The notes under the pieces were generated by a model, which was given only the letters and a program-made list of their open reading frames with translations, ran no database searches and was not told the origin of the DNA. From Clostridiales bacterium (GTDB taxonomy: Bacteria; Bacillota; Clostridia; Oscillospirales; Oscillospiraceae): a stretch of 64,000 nt of DNA. A program made the position numbers and the translations under genes. Of the stretch, positions 9,843 to 19,400 are shown piece by piece. Each line of letters starts with the position of its first letter. Positions within the stretch are counted from its first letter, which is position 1. The DNA lies in the NCBI GenBank assembly GCA_902362775.1, contig CABIXV010000005.1, positions 220,079-284,078 of the forward strand, read 5' to 3'.

Positions 9843-11327
9843 GTGGGTATCATACTAAAACCCTTTGCCTGGCTGCTGCTGACCTTTTATAATATCTTTA
9901 ACAGCTACGGCCTGGCCCTGATCCTGTTCGCCATTGTGATTAAGCTCATTCTCTTCCCTGTTTCTCTGAAGAGCAAGAAGAGCATGATTCAGATGAATTT
10001 GCTCTCCGGCAAGATGCAGCAGCTGCAAAAGCAGTACGGCAAAGATCGGGAGCGCTATAACCTTGAGGTGCAGAAACTTTACGAGCGGGAGAAGGTCAAC
10101 CCCATGGGCGGCTGCCTGTGGTCCCTGATTCCTATGATTGTGCTCATCGCGCTGTATGGCATTATCCGCGAGCCGATCACCTACTTCATGAACCTGTCTA
10201 TGGACCAGATCAAGGAAGTGGCCCAGCTGCTAAACTGGGATACCGTAGCGGTCACCCAGGGCTGGGTGACCCAGGCCATGATGGACAAGGCCGGCGGCGT
10301 CTTTGAGAACGGCGCCTATAATCAGCTGTATCTGCTGTCCCTGATCAATGACTCCAATCTGGCTTCGCTCCAGGCTGCCCTGGGTGAGGCCGGCAGCGGC
10401 TTATTTGTTATGAACTTCCAGTTCCTGGGTCTGGACCTGTCCCTCATCCCCACTTGGAAATTCTGGATCGGCGGCCTGAAATGGAGCTCGATTGGCCTGT
10501 TTCTCCTGCCCTTGGTGTCCACCGGAGTGTCCTTCCTATCCATGAAGGTGTCCATGGCAACCAACAAGATGAATACCAAGACTCAGAATGCCCAGATGGA
10601 TCAGACGAATAAAATAATGATGTGGATGATGCCGCTGATGTCTCTGTGGATCGGCTTTACCGTTCCTGCCGGCCTGTCTGTCTACTGGGTGGCCCAGTAT
10701 TTCGTCACCATGGCCCAGGAGGTCATCTGCGGCAGGATGCTGAAGAAGGACTATGAGGCTGCCCGGCTGGCCGCTGAAGAGCGGGAGCGCCAGGAGAAGG
10801 AAGAGGAAAAGCGCCGTAAGGAGGAGGCTCGTCTGGAGCGGGCCCGCCGCATCGAGGAAGAGAAGCAGAACAAGGGCAAGAAAAAGTCTGGTCAGAAGAA
10901 GAAAAAAGATGAGGAACCCGATCAGGAGGGCGTCAACAAGGAGGACAGCCGGGAGGGCATCCGAGCCTACGCCAGGGGCAGGGCTTATATACCCGGCCGG
11001 TTTGGCGGCGTCACACCCTATCAGGATCCCAATATCCTGATCCGTGCCCAGATGGAGGCTCAGGCCGCCGCCAAGGGAAAAAAGAAGGGTCAGCCCGCCC
11101 CTGAGTCCCAGGCGGAACAGCCTGCCGCTCCCGTTCAGACGGAGCAGCCGGCGGCTGAAGCCCCAGCTCAGGAGGAGTTAGATGTCCAGTCCGCCCAGGC
11201 TGTGGAGGAGCATATGCCCTCTGCCGCTGAAGTGACCGAGGAAGCCGAGACTCAGGAAATCGAGGTCGAGGTAGAGGAGATCGAGGTCGAAGTGCCGGAT
11301 GAGGACGAGAAGAAGGAGGGTATCTGA
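9843..11327 (+). CDS. yidC: membrane protein insertase YidC/Oxa1 with long charged tail
   Basis: The first ~300 residues match Gram-positive YidC: a cytoplasmic hairpin with QMNLLSGKMQQLQKQYGKD, the NPMGGCLWSLIPM segment, and later helices including MWMMPLMSLWIGFTVPAGLSVYW. The protein is 494 residues, because about 190 residues of lysine-, glutamate- and alanine-rich low-complexity sequence follow the last helix. That tail has a basic part (KGKKKSGQKKKK) and then an acidic part. Such tails may bind ribosomes, but that is inference. The GTG at 9843 has a GGAGG seven bases upstream. jag follows after two bases. Confidence 0.94.
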   Translation: MGIILKPFAWLLLTFYNIFNSYGLALILFAIVIKLILFPVSLKSKKSMIQMNLLSGKMQQLQKQYGKDRERYNLEVQKLYEREKVNPMGGCLWSLIPMIVLIALYGIIREPITYFMNLSMDQIKEVAQLLNWDTVAVTQGWVTQAMMDKAGGVFENGAYNQLYLLSLINDSNLASLQAALGEAGSGLFVMNFQFLGLDLSLIPTWKFWIGGLKWSSIGLFLLPLVSTGVSFLSMKVSMATNKMNTKTQNAQMDQTNKIMMWMMPLMSLWIGFTVPAGLSVYWVAQYFVTMAQEVICGRMLKKDYEAARLAAEERERQEKEEEKRRKEEARLERARRIEEEKQNKGKKKSGQKKKKDEEPDQEGVNKEDSREGIRAYARGRAYIPGRFGGVTPYQDPNILIRAQMEAQAAAKGKKKGQPAPESQAEQPAAPVQTEQPAAEAPAQEELDVQSAQAVEEHMPSAAEVTEEAETQEIEVEVEEIEVEVPDEDEKKEGI

Positions 11328-11329
11328 CT

Positions 11330-12316
11330 ATGATCAAGTGGATTGAGACCACCGGACGCTCTGAGGAGGATGCCATCTCCGCCGCCCTGTTCCAGCTGGG
11401 CCTGGACCGGGACGATGTGTCTGTTGAAGTGATTGAGCGGGCAAAATCCGGATTTCTGGGTTTTGGCAGCAACCCCGCCAAGGTCCGTGTGAGCTATGAG
11501 GTGGAGGATGGCTCTCCCAAGCCTATGATGGAGGACCTGCTGGAGGAGATTTCTGTCCGCCAGGAGAAGCCCAGACAGGTGGAGAAAAAGCCTCAGCCCA
11601 GGGAGGAGCGTGTGCTGTCTGCCGCTCCTGTCCAGGAGAAGGAAGAGGAACAACCCGCCGCCCCTGTGGAAGAGGAGACTATTTTGTCCGCTAAACCTGG
11701 CTGGAAGAGCCAGCAGCCCCGCCGGGACCGCCGGAATGAGGGTAAGCGCCGTCCCGCGCCTGGCCAGCTCCAGGAGGGAGATGAGGTGCTTATCAGCAGC
11801 AGGGAGCACAAACCCCTGCGGACAGAAACGCCCGCGGTCCCCGTATCTGAGGACGATGAGAAGGCCCAGAAGATTGCCACATTCCTCACCGGTCTGATGG
11901 AGCACCTGAATGTGCAGGCCGCTCCTGAGATTTTTGTCACCGAGGAGGGCAACTATAAGGTGCGTCTCCAGGGGCAGGATCTTGGGGCTATCATCGGCCG
12001 CCGGGGAGAAACGCTGGACGCTATTCAGCAGCTGACAAACTACGCCATCAATCATGGTCAGTCTAAGCGGGTCCGTATCCACGTGGACGCTGAAGGTTAT
12101 CGCTCCAAGCGGGAGGAGGCCCTTCAGCGCCTGGCGGTGAAGGTAGCCGGCAAGGTGGTCAAGTACCGGAAGAATATGACTTTGGAGCCCATGAACGCCT
12201 ATGAGCGCCATGTGATTCACACTGCTCTTCAGGACTATCCCAATGTTACCACCTACTCCACCGGTGTGGAGCCCAACCGCCGCACTGTGGTGGCCTATGC
12301 TCCCGGTCAGAAATAA
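11330..12316 (+). CDS. jag: Jag/KhpB RNA-binding protein
   Basis: The 328-residue protein has an N-terminal Jag domain (residues ~1-52, with GFLGFGSNPAKVRV), then an acidic, proline-rich linker of about 130 residues. A KH domain (LGAIIGRRGETLDAIQQL) and an R3H domain (NAYERHVIHTAL) follow. KhpB pairs with KhpA to bind many RNAs and affects cell division in streptococci. It is immediately downstream of yidC, the standard order. The linker is longer than usual. A strong terminator follows. mnmE and mnmG, which often come next, are not here. Confidence 0.95.
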   Translation: MIKWIETTGRSEEDAISAALFQLGLDRDDVSVEVIERAKSGFLGFGSNPAKVRVSYEVEDGSPKPMMEDLLEEISVRQEKPRQVEKKPQPREERVLSAAPVQEKEEEQPAAPVEEETILSAKPGWKSQQPRRDRRNEGKRRPAPGQLQEGDEVLISSREHKPLRTETPAVPVSEDDEKAQKIATFLTGLMEHLNVQAAPEIFVTEEGNYKVRLQGQDLGAIIGRRGETLDAIQQLTNYAINHGQSKRVRIHVDAEGYRSKREEALQRLAVKVAGKVVKYRKNMTLEPMNAYERHVIHTALQDYPNVTTYSTGVEPNRRTVVAYAPGQK

Positions 12317-12328
12317 GAGAATGCACGG

Positions 12329-12362
12329 GCGGCGGGAGAAATTTTCTCCCGCCGCTTTTTTT
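12329..12362 (+). terminator. rho-independent terminator after jag
   Basis: A GC-rich hairpin with arms GCGGCGGGAGAAA and its complement, four-base-scale loop, followed by seven or more T residues. It ends the rpmH-jag unit. Confidence 0.9.
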
Positions 12363-12378
12363 CAGTTGGAGGTGTCCC

Positions 12379-13698
12379 ATGCCTACGCCTTTATATGACG
12401 CGGTGAAAAAGTACGCGGACCAAGAGCCTTTCCGATTCCATATGCCGGGGCACAAGGGAGGGCCTGTTCCCCTGATGGCGGAGCTGAAGTGGATGACCCC
12501 CATTGACCTCACCGAGCTGCCCCCTACCGGGAACCTGTACGAAGGGGGTGAGCCCTTTGCTTCCGCCCAGGCTCTATGGGCAAAGGAGTTTGGCTTTGAA
12601 TACTGCCAATTTCTCACCGGCGGCTCTACCCAGGGCATCCACACCGGACTGGCCCTGTGTTGTCCGCCGGGGAGTAAAGTGCTAGTGGACCGAAACTGCC
12701 ACCGGGCGGTGTTTAACGCCATGGCTCTGCTGGATCTGGAGCCCATCTATCTGGAGCGCCCTTGGCTGGGAGAGGAAAGCCTGATCGGTCCGATTTCCCC
12801 GGAAACTGTGGAAAATATGCTGTGCCAATGTCCTAAAATAAAAACAGTTTGTATTACTTCTCCAACATATTCCGGAGTATTATCAGATGTTGGCGCAATT
12901 TCTCGTCTCGTTCACGCCCATGGTGGAAAACTTTTTGTAGACGGCGCCCACGGCGCCCATCTGCCCTTCCTAGGTCTGGCTCCCTTCTGGGAAGCGGATG
13001 GAGTTGTAGTGTCTGCCCACAAGACCCTTCCCACCCTGGGACAAGGGGCCCTGCTCTTTACCAATGGGATGGACCCGGACCGGGTGCGGCGGTTGGCCTC
13101 GGTCTTTGGCACCTCCAGTCCCTCCTATCCCATTATGGCCAGCATGGACACGGCCCGAGAGTGGATGGTCAAATGGGGACATCACGACTACCGCCGGACC
13201 GCTCTCCGGGTGGCACAGCTGCGGGAGCAATTCCCCTCCCTGAGAGAAAAAAGACTGTCGCTGGACCCCACCCGCTTTGTCCTCAGCGTCCAGAACGGTC
13301 CCGCTTTTACCCGCGCGCTGGAGAAGCGCGGCGTTTATCCGGAGATGGAGGACGGGGGCCATGTGGTCTTTATCTGCACCCCCTTTGATAACAGCTTTTC
13401 CCTGAGTGCGCTGGAGAGGCGGCTGGAGGAGCTGCGGGAGCAGATGGGACCCTGTCCGCCCATTCCAGCTCCGCCTCTGCCGGAGCAGGCCATGTCTCCC
13501 CGGCAGGCTCTCTTTGCCCCCAGCCGGGTCTGGCCGCTGGAGGACTGTGAGGGGGAGGTGGCCGCCTGTCAGATTGCGCCTTACCCTCCGGGAGTACCAG
13601 TAGTGGCTCCCGGGGAGGTAATCTCAAAAAAATCGCTGGCCTATTTGAAACAAATAGGATATAATATAAAATCAGAGGTGCGGATTGCCGCCCTCTAA
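12379..13698 (+). CDS. Orn/Lys/Arg decarboxylase family PLP protein (YaaO-like)
   Basis: The 439-residue protein has the fold-type I signature of the lysine/ornithine/arginine decarboxylase family: FHMPGHKGG near residue 20, GGSTQGIH near 81, and the PLP lysine K215 in SAHKTLPT. It lacks the N-terminal wing of the large inducible decarboxylases, resembling B. subtilis YaaO and SpeA. Substrate cannot be read from the sequence. It lies just upstream of holB, the neighbourhood of yaaO, but tmk is missing between them. It starts right after the jag terminator with GGAGG before the ATG. Expected product: a polyamine precursor. Confidence 0.85.
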   Translation: MPTPLYDAVKKYADQEPFRFHMPGHKGGPVPLMAELKWMTPIDLTELPPTGNLYEGGEPFASAQALWAKEFGFEYCQFLTGGSTQGIHTGLALCCPPGSKVLVDRNCHRAVFNAMALLDLEPIYLERPWLGEESLIGPISPETVENMLCQCPKIKTVCITSPTYSGVLSDVGAISRLVHAHGGKLFVDGAHGAHLPFLGLAPFWEADGVVVSAHKTLPTLGQGALLFTNGMDPDRVRRLASVFGTSSPSYPIMASMDTAREWMVKWGHHDYRRTALRVAQLREQFPSLREKRLSLDPTRFVLSVQNGPAFTRALEKRGVYPEMEDGGHVVFICTPFDNSFSLSALERRLEELREQMGPCPPIPAPPLPEQAMSPRQALFAPSRVWPLEDCEGEVAACQIAPYPPGVPVVAPGEVISKKSLAYLKQIGYNIKSEVRIAAL

Positions 13699-13728
13699 TG
13701 GAGAATGTTCCCACAAGTGAGGAAGGTT

Positions 13729-14664
13729 ATGGAATTTTCGGCCTTGGCTGGCAACGACAGGTTGAAGGAGCAGCTCTCCCAGCAGGAGAGCGGCCGCGGC
13801 CTGGCCCACGCCTACATTATTTCAGGTCCAACCGGCTCCGGCCGGCATACTTTGGCCCGGCTGCTGGCCGCCGCTATGGTATGCACGTCCGATAGCGGCG
13901 GCAGGCCCTGTGGAAAATGCTCCCCATGCAAAAAGATAATCGCTGGAATCCATCCAGATTTTGAGATTATTTCCGGCCCGGAGGAGGGCAAACCTATCAC
14001 CGTGGATCAGATCCGAGCCCTCCGAAGCGACGCATATATACGTCCTAACGAGGGGGATCGGAAAATATATCTGCTGGAAGGGGCAGACCAGATGAATGCC
14101 TCCGCCCAGAATGCCATGTTGAAGCTGTTGGAGGAGGGCCCTGGATATGCCGTCTTTCTGCTGTTGGCGGAGAACGGGGGGGGACTGCTTCAGACAGTGC
14201 GCTCCCGGTGCGAGGAACTGGTGCTGTCCCCTGTTTCTGTGGTCCAGTGCCAGAGCTGGCTGAAGGACCGCTTTCCCCAAAAAAGCTTGGAGGAGATCCA
14301 GACAGCCGCTCTGGATTGCCAGGGCATTCTGGGCCGGGCGGTGGACCGGCTGTCTGGGACCGACGAGAAAACCAGGACCAGAGAGGAGCAGGCGGACCGG
14401 CTGGCCCAGGCCGTGGAGGAAGGTACGGAGCTGCAGCTCTTTGAGGCGGCCATGGTTTTGGATAGGATGGACCGGGAGGAGCTGAACCGACTGCTGGACA
14501 GTCTGGAGGCGGCTCTAGGTGCCCGAATTGGGAGGAGCGGCGACCGCCGTAGATCCCTCCGGGGAGTAGAGCTGGTCCATCAGCTGAGGAGGGCTTCACA
14601 GCTCAACGCCAATTCCGGTCAGCTGGCTGGCTGGTTATGTGCCGGGATGTTCATAAAGGAGTGA
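13729..14664 (+). CDS. holB: DNA polymerase III delta' subunit
   Basis: This 311-residue clamp-loader subunit belongs to the DnaX/HolB AAA+ family. The P-loop reads GPTGSGRHTLA, with Arg in place of the usual Lys, so ATP hydrolysis here is doubtful. The four-cysteine zinc module (CTSDSGGRPCGKCSPCK) follows. The sensor region NAMLKLLEEGP is well kept. A longer frame begins at 13705, but the ATG at 13729 has GAGG six bases before it and fits family N-termini. ricT follows, as in Firmicutes. Confidence 0.92.
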   Translation: MEFSALAGNDRLKEQLSQQESGRGLAHAYIISGPTGSGRHTLARLLAAAMVCTSDSGGRPCGKCSPCKKIIAGIHPDFEIISGPEEGKPITVDQIRALRSDAYIRPNEGDRKIYLLEGADQMNASAQNAMLKLLEEGPGYAVFLLLAENGGGLLQTVRSRCEELVLSPVSVVQCQSWLKDRFPQKSLEEIQTAALDCQGILGRAVDRLSGTDEKTRTREEQADRLAQAVEEGTELQLFEAAMVLDRMDREELNRLLDSLEAALGARIGRSGDRRRSLRGVELVHQLRRASQLNANSGQLAGWLCAGMFIKE

Positions 14665-14747
14665 GAACTCCGGGAGCGGAGCAGGGAAAAGGCGGCACAG
14701 CCGCCGGCCCCGCGTATCCACTCTGGAGAGAAGAAGGAGAATCCCCT

Positions 14748-16010
14748 ATGGTAGAGATCATCAGCGTCCGCTTTCAAAGCGGCGGAAAGCAATATTATTT
14801 CAACCCCGATGGACGGCAGTTCCAGATAGGGGACGGGGTCATCGTGGAGACCTCCAGGGGTACGGAGTACGGTGAGTGTGTACAAGCAAACTCTATGATC
14901 GATGAGATCGAGCTCACCGCCCCCCTGCGCCCGGTGATCCGGGTGGCCACGGAGGAGGATCGGCAGACAGTAGAGGCCAACCGAGAGAAGGAGAAGAAAG
15001 CCTTTTCCATCTGCCAGCAGAAGATTGCCGAGCATGGCCTGGATATGAAGCTGGTCAAGGCGGAGTACAGCTTTGATGGCAGCAAGGTGTTGTTCTTTTT
15101 TACCTCCGAAGGGCGGGTGGACTTCCGGGCGCTGGTCAAGGACCTGGCCGGGGCCATCCACGCCCGTATCGAGCTGCGCCAGATCGGCGTGCGGGACGAG
15201 GCCAAGATGCTGGGTGGATTAGGCATCTGTGGAAAGCCCTTCTGCTGCTCCCAATTTTTGGATGAATTCCAGCCTGTGTCTATCAAAATGGCAAAGACGC
15301 AGAACCTGTCCCTGAATCCCACCAAGATATCGGGTACCTGTGGCAGATTGATGTGCTGCTTGAAGTACGAGCAGGAGGCATATGAGGACCTGGTGAAGCA
15401 CGCCCCGAAGCAGGAGTCTTTTGTGGAAACTCCAGACGGAGCGGGCACTGTGTCCAGCGTCAACCTGCTCCGTCAAACAGTCCAAGTTCGGCTGGAGTCG
15501 GCACCGGAGACCCCCAAATGCTACCATAACTGTGAACTGTGTGTGATCCGAAATGGGAAGGGAAAGCGGCCGGAGGGCTATGTGGAGCCACCTTTGGAGC
15601 AGTTGGCCCAGCTGCGCCGTAAAGTAGAGGACGCCCCGGAGGAGAAGCGGGAGTTCAGCGGTGAGGGCTCCTCTCTGGCCGCCGCGCTGGAGGAGGTTTT
15701 CAGCCGCCGAGAGGAGAGCCAGACCCCACCCCCGCCCGCTGTGGAGCAGGAGGGGGGCGAGGAGCGCCGGGAACGCCGTCGCCGCCGCCGACCCAGAGGA
15801 GAGCGGCGTACCGCTGGAGAGCAGGAGGGCCGTACTACGGAGGACCGCCCCCGCCAGGAGCGGAAGGAGCAGCGGCCCCAGGAGATTCAGAGCGGCGAGG
15901 GGCAGCCCAAGTCCGCCGGGACCGAGGGGAGCGAGAAGCGGAACAGCCGTCGCCGCCGCCGCCGGCCTAGAGGGGGCAGCGGCCCCAGGAGTGAACAGCC
16001 CCAGGAGTGA
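14748..16010 (+). CDS. ricT: RicT/YaaT PSP1-family regulator with Arg-rich C-terminal extension
   Basis: The first ~280 of 420 residues match the PSP1/YaaT family. Conserved cysteine motifs CGKPFCCSQF and CGRLMCCLKYE fit the iron-sulfur binding of the RicA-RicF-RicT complex, which in B. subtilis promotes RNase Y-dependent mRNA processing and sporulation. About 130 residues of arginine/glutamate-rich low complexity follow, with two polyarginine clusters. That tail is unusual and could bind RNA, an inference. The ATG at 14748 follows AAGGAG at good distance. holB is just upstream, the normal neighbour. Confidence 0.93.
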   Translation: MVEIISVRFQSGGKQYYFNPDGRQFQIGDGVIVETSRGTEYGECVQANSMIDEIELTAPLRPVIRVATEEDRQTVEANREKEKKAFSICQQKIAEHGLDMKLVKAEYSFDGSKVLFFFTSEGRVDFRALVKDLAGAIHARIELRQIGVRDEAKMLGGLGICGKPFCCSQFLDEFQPVSIKMAKTQNLSLNPTKISGTCGRLMCCLKYEQEAYEDLVKHAPKQESFVETPDGAGTVSSVNLLRQTVQVRLESAPETPKCYHNCELCVIRNGKGKRPEGYVEPPLEQLAQLRRKVEDAPEEKREFSGEGSSLAAALEEVFSRREESQTPPPPAVEQEGGEERRERRRRRRPRGERRTAGEQEGRTTEDRPRQERKEQRPQEIQSGEGQPKSAGTEGSEKRNSRRRRRRPRGGSGPRSEQPQE

Positions 16011-16044
16011 GCTCTGCTCCCATCGCACTGTGGCAGAGAGATAG

Positions 16045-16085
16045 GGACCCGGTCTATTCGCGGAGAGGGCCGGGTCCTTGCTTTT
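16045..16085 (+). terminator. rho-independent terminator after ricT
   Basis: Arms GGACCCGG (16045-16052) and CCGGGTCC (16070-16077) are followed by TTGCTTTT. It separates ricT from the AEC permease gene. Confidence 0.7.
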
Positions 16086-16108
16086 GATTTGAGAAGAGGT
16101 GGAAAGGG

Positions 16109-17053
16109 ATGGATGGCTTCCTCCACGCGCTGTCCGCTGTGTCAGTGCTGCTGATGCTCATGTCTGTGGGCTACTTTATGGGAGTCAAGGGCTGGATGAC
16201 CACTAGGGAGAAGCGGTTTGTCAGCCGGTACATCGTTAACATCGCAGTACCATGCAACTGTGTGGTGGGACTGCTGGATAATCTGAGCCATAATGATTTG
16301 GCCCAGGCTGGACTTCTAGTGGCGTCTGGAGTCCTGGGAGTGGGGGTCACACTGCTGATATCTACCGCTGCCGCAGCCCTGCTTCATCTGCCGCGGAAGC
16401 GGTGGGGCGTCTTTGTGGCTATGGCCGGGTTGTCCAATACCCTGTTTATTGGCATCCCGGTCTGTACTCAGTTGTTTGGTCAGGTATGTATGCCTTATGT
16501 GATGCTATATTATCTGGCCAACACCATTTTTGTACAGTCGGTTGGGATTTTGCTTATTGAACGGTCGGGAGACAGACCGGCCTCTAGAGGCGGAGTGACC
16601 GGCTTTTTTTGGGACTTGGTGACAAAGCCGCCTATTCTTGCCCTTCTGTTGTCCTTACTGCTCCTAGTAGCGGATCTGAAATTGCCGGAGCCGGTGATGC
16701 GGTTCGCGGAGTACATCGGGGATTCAGTTTCCCCTCTCGCGTTAATTTACTGCGGGTTTATTCTCTATGAATTGGGGCTGAAAAATTTGAGACTGATGCC
16801 CGGACTGCCTGTTATGCTGGTGATACGTCTGGGGCTTTCCCCGGTGATCTGCTGGCTATTCTGTATGCTGTTCGGTGTCAGTGGGCTGGCCCGGGATGTC
16901 TTTGTGGTGGAGAGCGCTCTGCCGGTGGTCAGCCAAGTTCCTGTGCTGGCTGGAGCCTATGGCGCAGACGAGGAGTACGCTGCTGCTGGAGCTTGCTTGT
17001 CCGTGCTAGTCTGTCTAGTGACGGTCCCCTTTTTAATGCTGGGTCTGGGATGA
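16109..17053 (+). CDS. AEC-family permease (auxin efflux carrier type)
   Basis: The 314-residue protein has about ten hydrophobic helices and the AEC pattern: the N-terminal half with an invariant asparagine-rich segment (MAGLSNTLFIGIPV), then a central loop and a second five-helix half. Bacterial members export organic acids such as malate, or amino acids, but the substrate here is unknown. A GAGG-type site precedes the ATG. It is a single-gene unit between two terminators. Confidence 0.85.
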   Translation: MDGFLHALSAVSVLLMLMSVGYFMGVKGWMTTREKRFVSRYIVNIAVPCNCVVGLLDNLSHNDLAQAGLLVASGVLGVGVTLLISTAAAALLHLPRKRWGVFVAMAGLSNTLFIGIPVCTQLFGQVCMPYVMLYYLANTIFVQSVGILLIERSGDRPASRGGVTGFFWDLVTKPPILALLLSLLLLVADLKLPEPVMRFAEYIGDSVSPLALIYCGFILYELGLKNLRLMPGLPVMLVIRLGLSPVICWLFCMLFGVSGLARDVFVVESALPVVSQVPVLAGAYGADEEYAAAGACLSVLVCLVTVPFLMLGLG

Positions 17054-17118
17054 GGAGTGGACCCAGGACCAGTTCGGCACCAAATTGGTTGGCACTGAGT
17101 TTGAAAAATGGGTGGAAT

Positions 17119-17154
17119 AAAAAGCCGGCGAGTATAATTACTCGCCGGCTTTCC
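17119..17154. terminator. bidirectional terminator between convergent genes
   Basis: Arms AGCCGGCGAGTA and TACTCGCCGGCT flank a short loop, with A residues on one side and T residues on the other. It serves the plus-strand AEC gene and the minus-strand glycosidase. Confidence 0.9.
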
Positions 17155-17204
17155 TATTCTGGTTTAACAGAGGCAGCGAATGGAGGGCCGACGGCCTAGG
17201 CTGC

Positions 17205-18383
17205 TTACAGCAGGCCCAGATCGTATTTCCAGCCCAGTACCCGCTCCACGGCCCGGTCCAACAGCTCCTGGGGGATGACATCGTCCTCCAGTGCCTGGAG
17301 GATCTGGGGGATCTGTTCCTGAAAGTCAGTGGTGACCAGCATATCGTTGCCAGCCAGCAGGGCCAGAACAGCGGCGGAGCCGTCAGCGGCATACTGATCA
17401 ATGGCGTCCATGGCCAGGTCGTCAGTGAGCGCCACTCCCTCAAAGCCCAAGCCCTGCCGCAGCAGTTGGTGGACCGCTGGGGAGAGGGAGGCGGGGAGAT
17501 CCGGGTCCAGAGCCGCCATGATATTGTGGGATACCAGCACGGCGGTCATCCCATGGTTGGAGGAGGCCTGGATGCCGGCCTGGAAGGGGAGGAGATCCCG
17601 CTCCCAAAACAGCTCCAGCGGCCGTTGGTCCAGGGCGATGCCGGTGTGGGTGTCCACATTGTCTCCATAACCTGGGAAATGCTTTAGCACAGAGCCCATG
17701 GTATCCACTGACATCTGCTCTACCACCTGGGCGATGTAATCGCCGGTTTCCTCTACGCCCTGACCCAGCGTGCGGTCGTAAATAAAGTCGTCGGGATTCG
17801 TGGACAGATCGGCCACCGGGGCAAAATTCACATTGATGCCAAGAGAGCGGAGCAGCTCGTCCTTTTCCTGTGTGTCAGCCAGGATAGCTTCTATCCCGCC
17901 CTGTTCATACAACGCCTGGGGGGACTGGAACCGTTGGGGCCGTAGTTTTGGGTTGGAGCTGACCCTGACCACAGTGCCCCCCTCCTCGTCCACGCCGATC
18001 AGCATAGGGATCTCCACAGCCGACTGGTAGGAGGCGATATCCTCCTTGACCTGCTCCGCGGTCTTGTCCTTAAAATCCCGGCCGAACAGAATATATCCCC
18101 CCAGATGGTACTGGCTGGCCAGAGCGGCTCCATCTTCCTGTGGGCAGCGGGCAAAGAAGATCTGCCCCACTTTTTCCTCCAATGTCATGGAGGAGAGGAG
18201 GCGGTCAATGGTCTCCCGCCGGGGGTCGGGGACTTCCTCTGGGGAGGTAGAGGGTTCGGTGGTTGAGATAGAGGGCCCCGCCGGGACGGCTGGCTCGTCA
18301 GGGCCTTCAGAGGAGGTCTCAGGCGCGGAGGTACAGCCTGTCAGCAGAAAAAAGAGTAGGAGCAGGGAGAGACATCGTTTCAT
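17205..18383 (-). CDS. nagZ: glycoside hydrolase family 3 beta-N-acetylhexosaminidase-like lipoprotein
   Basis: The 392-residue protein starts with a lipoprotein signal peptide (LLLLFFLLTGC, Cys17 lipidated) and a Ser/Thr/Pro linker, then a GH3 domain. The NagZ-type loop KHFPGYGDNVDTH keeps the Asp-His dyad used as acid/base by Gram-positive NagZ. The nucleophile is the Asp in VALTDDLAMDAI. Such enzymes remove GlcNAc from muropeptides for wall recycling. No C-terminal (alpha/beta) second domain is present, so it is the short form. Activity on other beta-glucosaminides is possible. Confidence 0.88.
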   Translation of the reverse strand: MKRCLSLLLLFFLLTGCTSAPETSSEGPDEPAVPAGPSISTTEPSTSPEEVPDPRRETIDRLLSSMTLEEKVGQIFFARCPQEDGAALASQYHLGGYILFGRDFKDKTAEQVKEDIASYQSAVEIPMLIGVDEEGGTVVRVSSNPKLRPQRFQSPQALYEQGGIEAILADTQEKDELLRSLGINVNFAPVADLSTNPDDFIYDRTLGQGVEETGDYIAQVVEQMSVDTMGSVLKHFPGYGDNVDTHTGIALDQRPLELFWERDLLPFQAGIQASSNHGMTAVLVSHNIMAALDPDLPASLSPAVHQLLRQGLGFEGVALTDDLAMDAIDQYAADGSAAVLALLAGNDMLVTTDFQEQIPQILQALEDDVIPQELLDRAVERVLGWKYDLGLL

Positions 18384-18393
18384 GGTATGCTCC

Positions 18394-19254
18394 TTAACAG
18401 AATGTGGTACGCAGAGTGCCGATGCCCTGGATGGTCACCTCCACCCAGTCGCCCGGCTTTAACCAGCTCTTTTGGTCAGCGGGATAGCCGTGCATCACAC
18501 CTTGGGGGGTGCCGGTGAAAATCAGATCTCCGGGCATCAGAGTAAAGTGATGGGACAGGTCAGCGATGATCTGGGCCAGGGGGAAGATCATGTCCGAGGT
18601 ATTGGAGCTCTGCCGCACCTCCCCGTTGACCGTGCTGGAGATGTCCAGATGGTTGGGGTCCAATTCTCCGGCAGGGACCAGGCATGGGCCCACGGGGGCA
18701 AAACCGTCGAAGGTTTTGGACAGCACCCACTGGCCGCCCCGGGCAAACTGCAGGTCCCTGGTGGACAGGTCGTTGCCGCAGGTGTAGCCAAAAACATAGT
18801 CCAGGGCATCCTCTTCGGACACGTTCCGGGCGGGTTTTCCGATTACAGATACTAATTCTGCCTCATAATCATACTCTTTGTAATCTGGAATCAGCTTGAC
18901 ACAGTCCCCATGGGCAGCCAAAGCGTTGGAAAACTTGTTGAACAGCACCGGGGCAGGGGGGATGGGCAGACCACACTCCTTGGCGTGCTGGCGGTAGTTT
19001 AGACCGATGCAAAAGATACGGTCTGTGCCAGTGACCACCGGGGCCAGGGGAGCGCCGGTAAAACACTGAGGGTCCTGGAGCAGGGGGGTCAGCAGCCGCT
19101 CCAGCTCGCCAGCGGGGAGGGCAATGGCGGCGGCCATATCTTCTGGGACCGTGACGCCCAGGCGGGTGGCCTCGGCAGCCGCGTCTACCACCCCTCTTTC
19201 GGTCTGGAGTCCCAGGGCGGGCCTTCCATTGCGCCAAAATTGCACCAGTTTCAT
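18394..19254 (-). CDS. fumarylacetoacetate hydrolase (FAH) family protein
   Basis: This 286-residue protein has an N-terminal ~90-residue domain and a C-terminal FAH catalytic domain. Motifs IFCIGLNYRQHAKE, the metal-binding Glu/Asp region (EYDYEAELVSVIGK) and GDLIFTGTPQGV are clear. The family cleaves or hydrates C-C bonds in 2-keto-enol acids, or decarboxylates oxaloacetate; the substrate cannot be predicted. The ATG at 19254 has an AGGAGAG site. It lies ten bases upstream of the GH3 gene, so they are probably co-transcribed, though with no clear functional link. Confidence 0.88.
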   Translation of the reverse strand: MKLVQFWRNGRPALGLQTERGVVDAAAEATRLGVTVPEDMAAAIALPAGELERLLTPLLQDPQCFTGAPLAPVVTGTDRIFCIGLNYRQHAKECGLPIPPAPVLFNKFSNALAAHGDCVKLIPDYKEYDYEAELVSVIGKPARNVSEEDALDYVFGYTCGNDLSTRDLQFARGGQWVLSKTFDGFAPVGPCLVPAGELDPNHLDISSTVNGEVRQSSNTSDMIFPLAQIIADLSHHFTLMPGDLIFTGTPQGVMHGYPADQKSWLKPGDWVEVTIQGIGTLRTTFC

Positions 19255-19400
19255 AAACGATCTCTCCTTTTGTATCAAATCAGGGGCAGTCCCGCGAAGG
19301 GCTGGCATCGGTGGCGGGACAGGGTTCCGGTACCACTATGGTAGCATATCCGCCGGGGAACGGCAAGGAGAACCGTAGAAAAGGCAGGTGGCCATCCATT

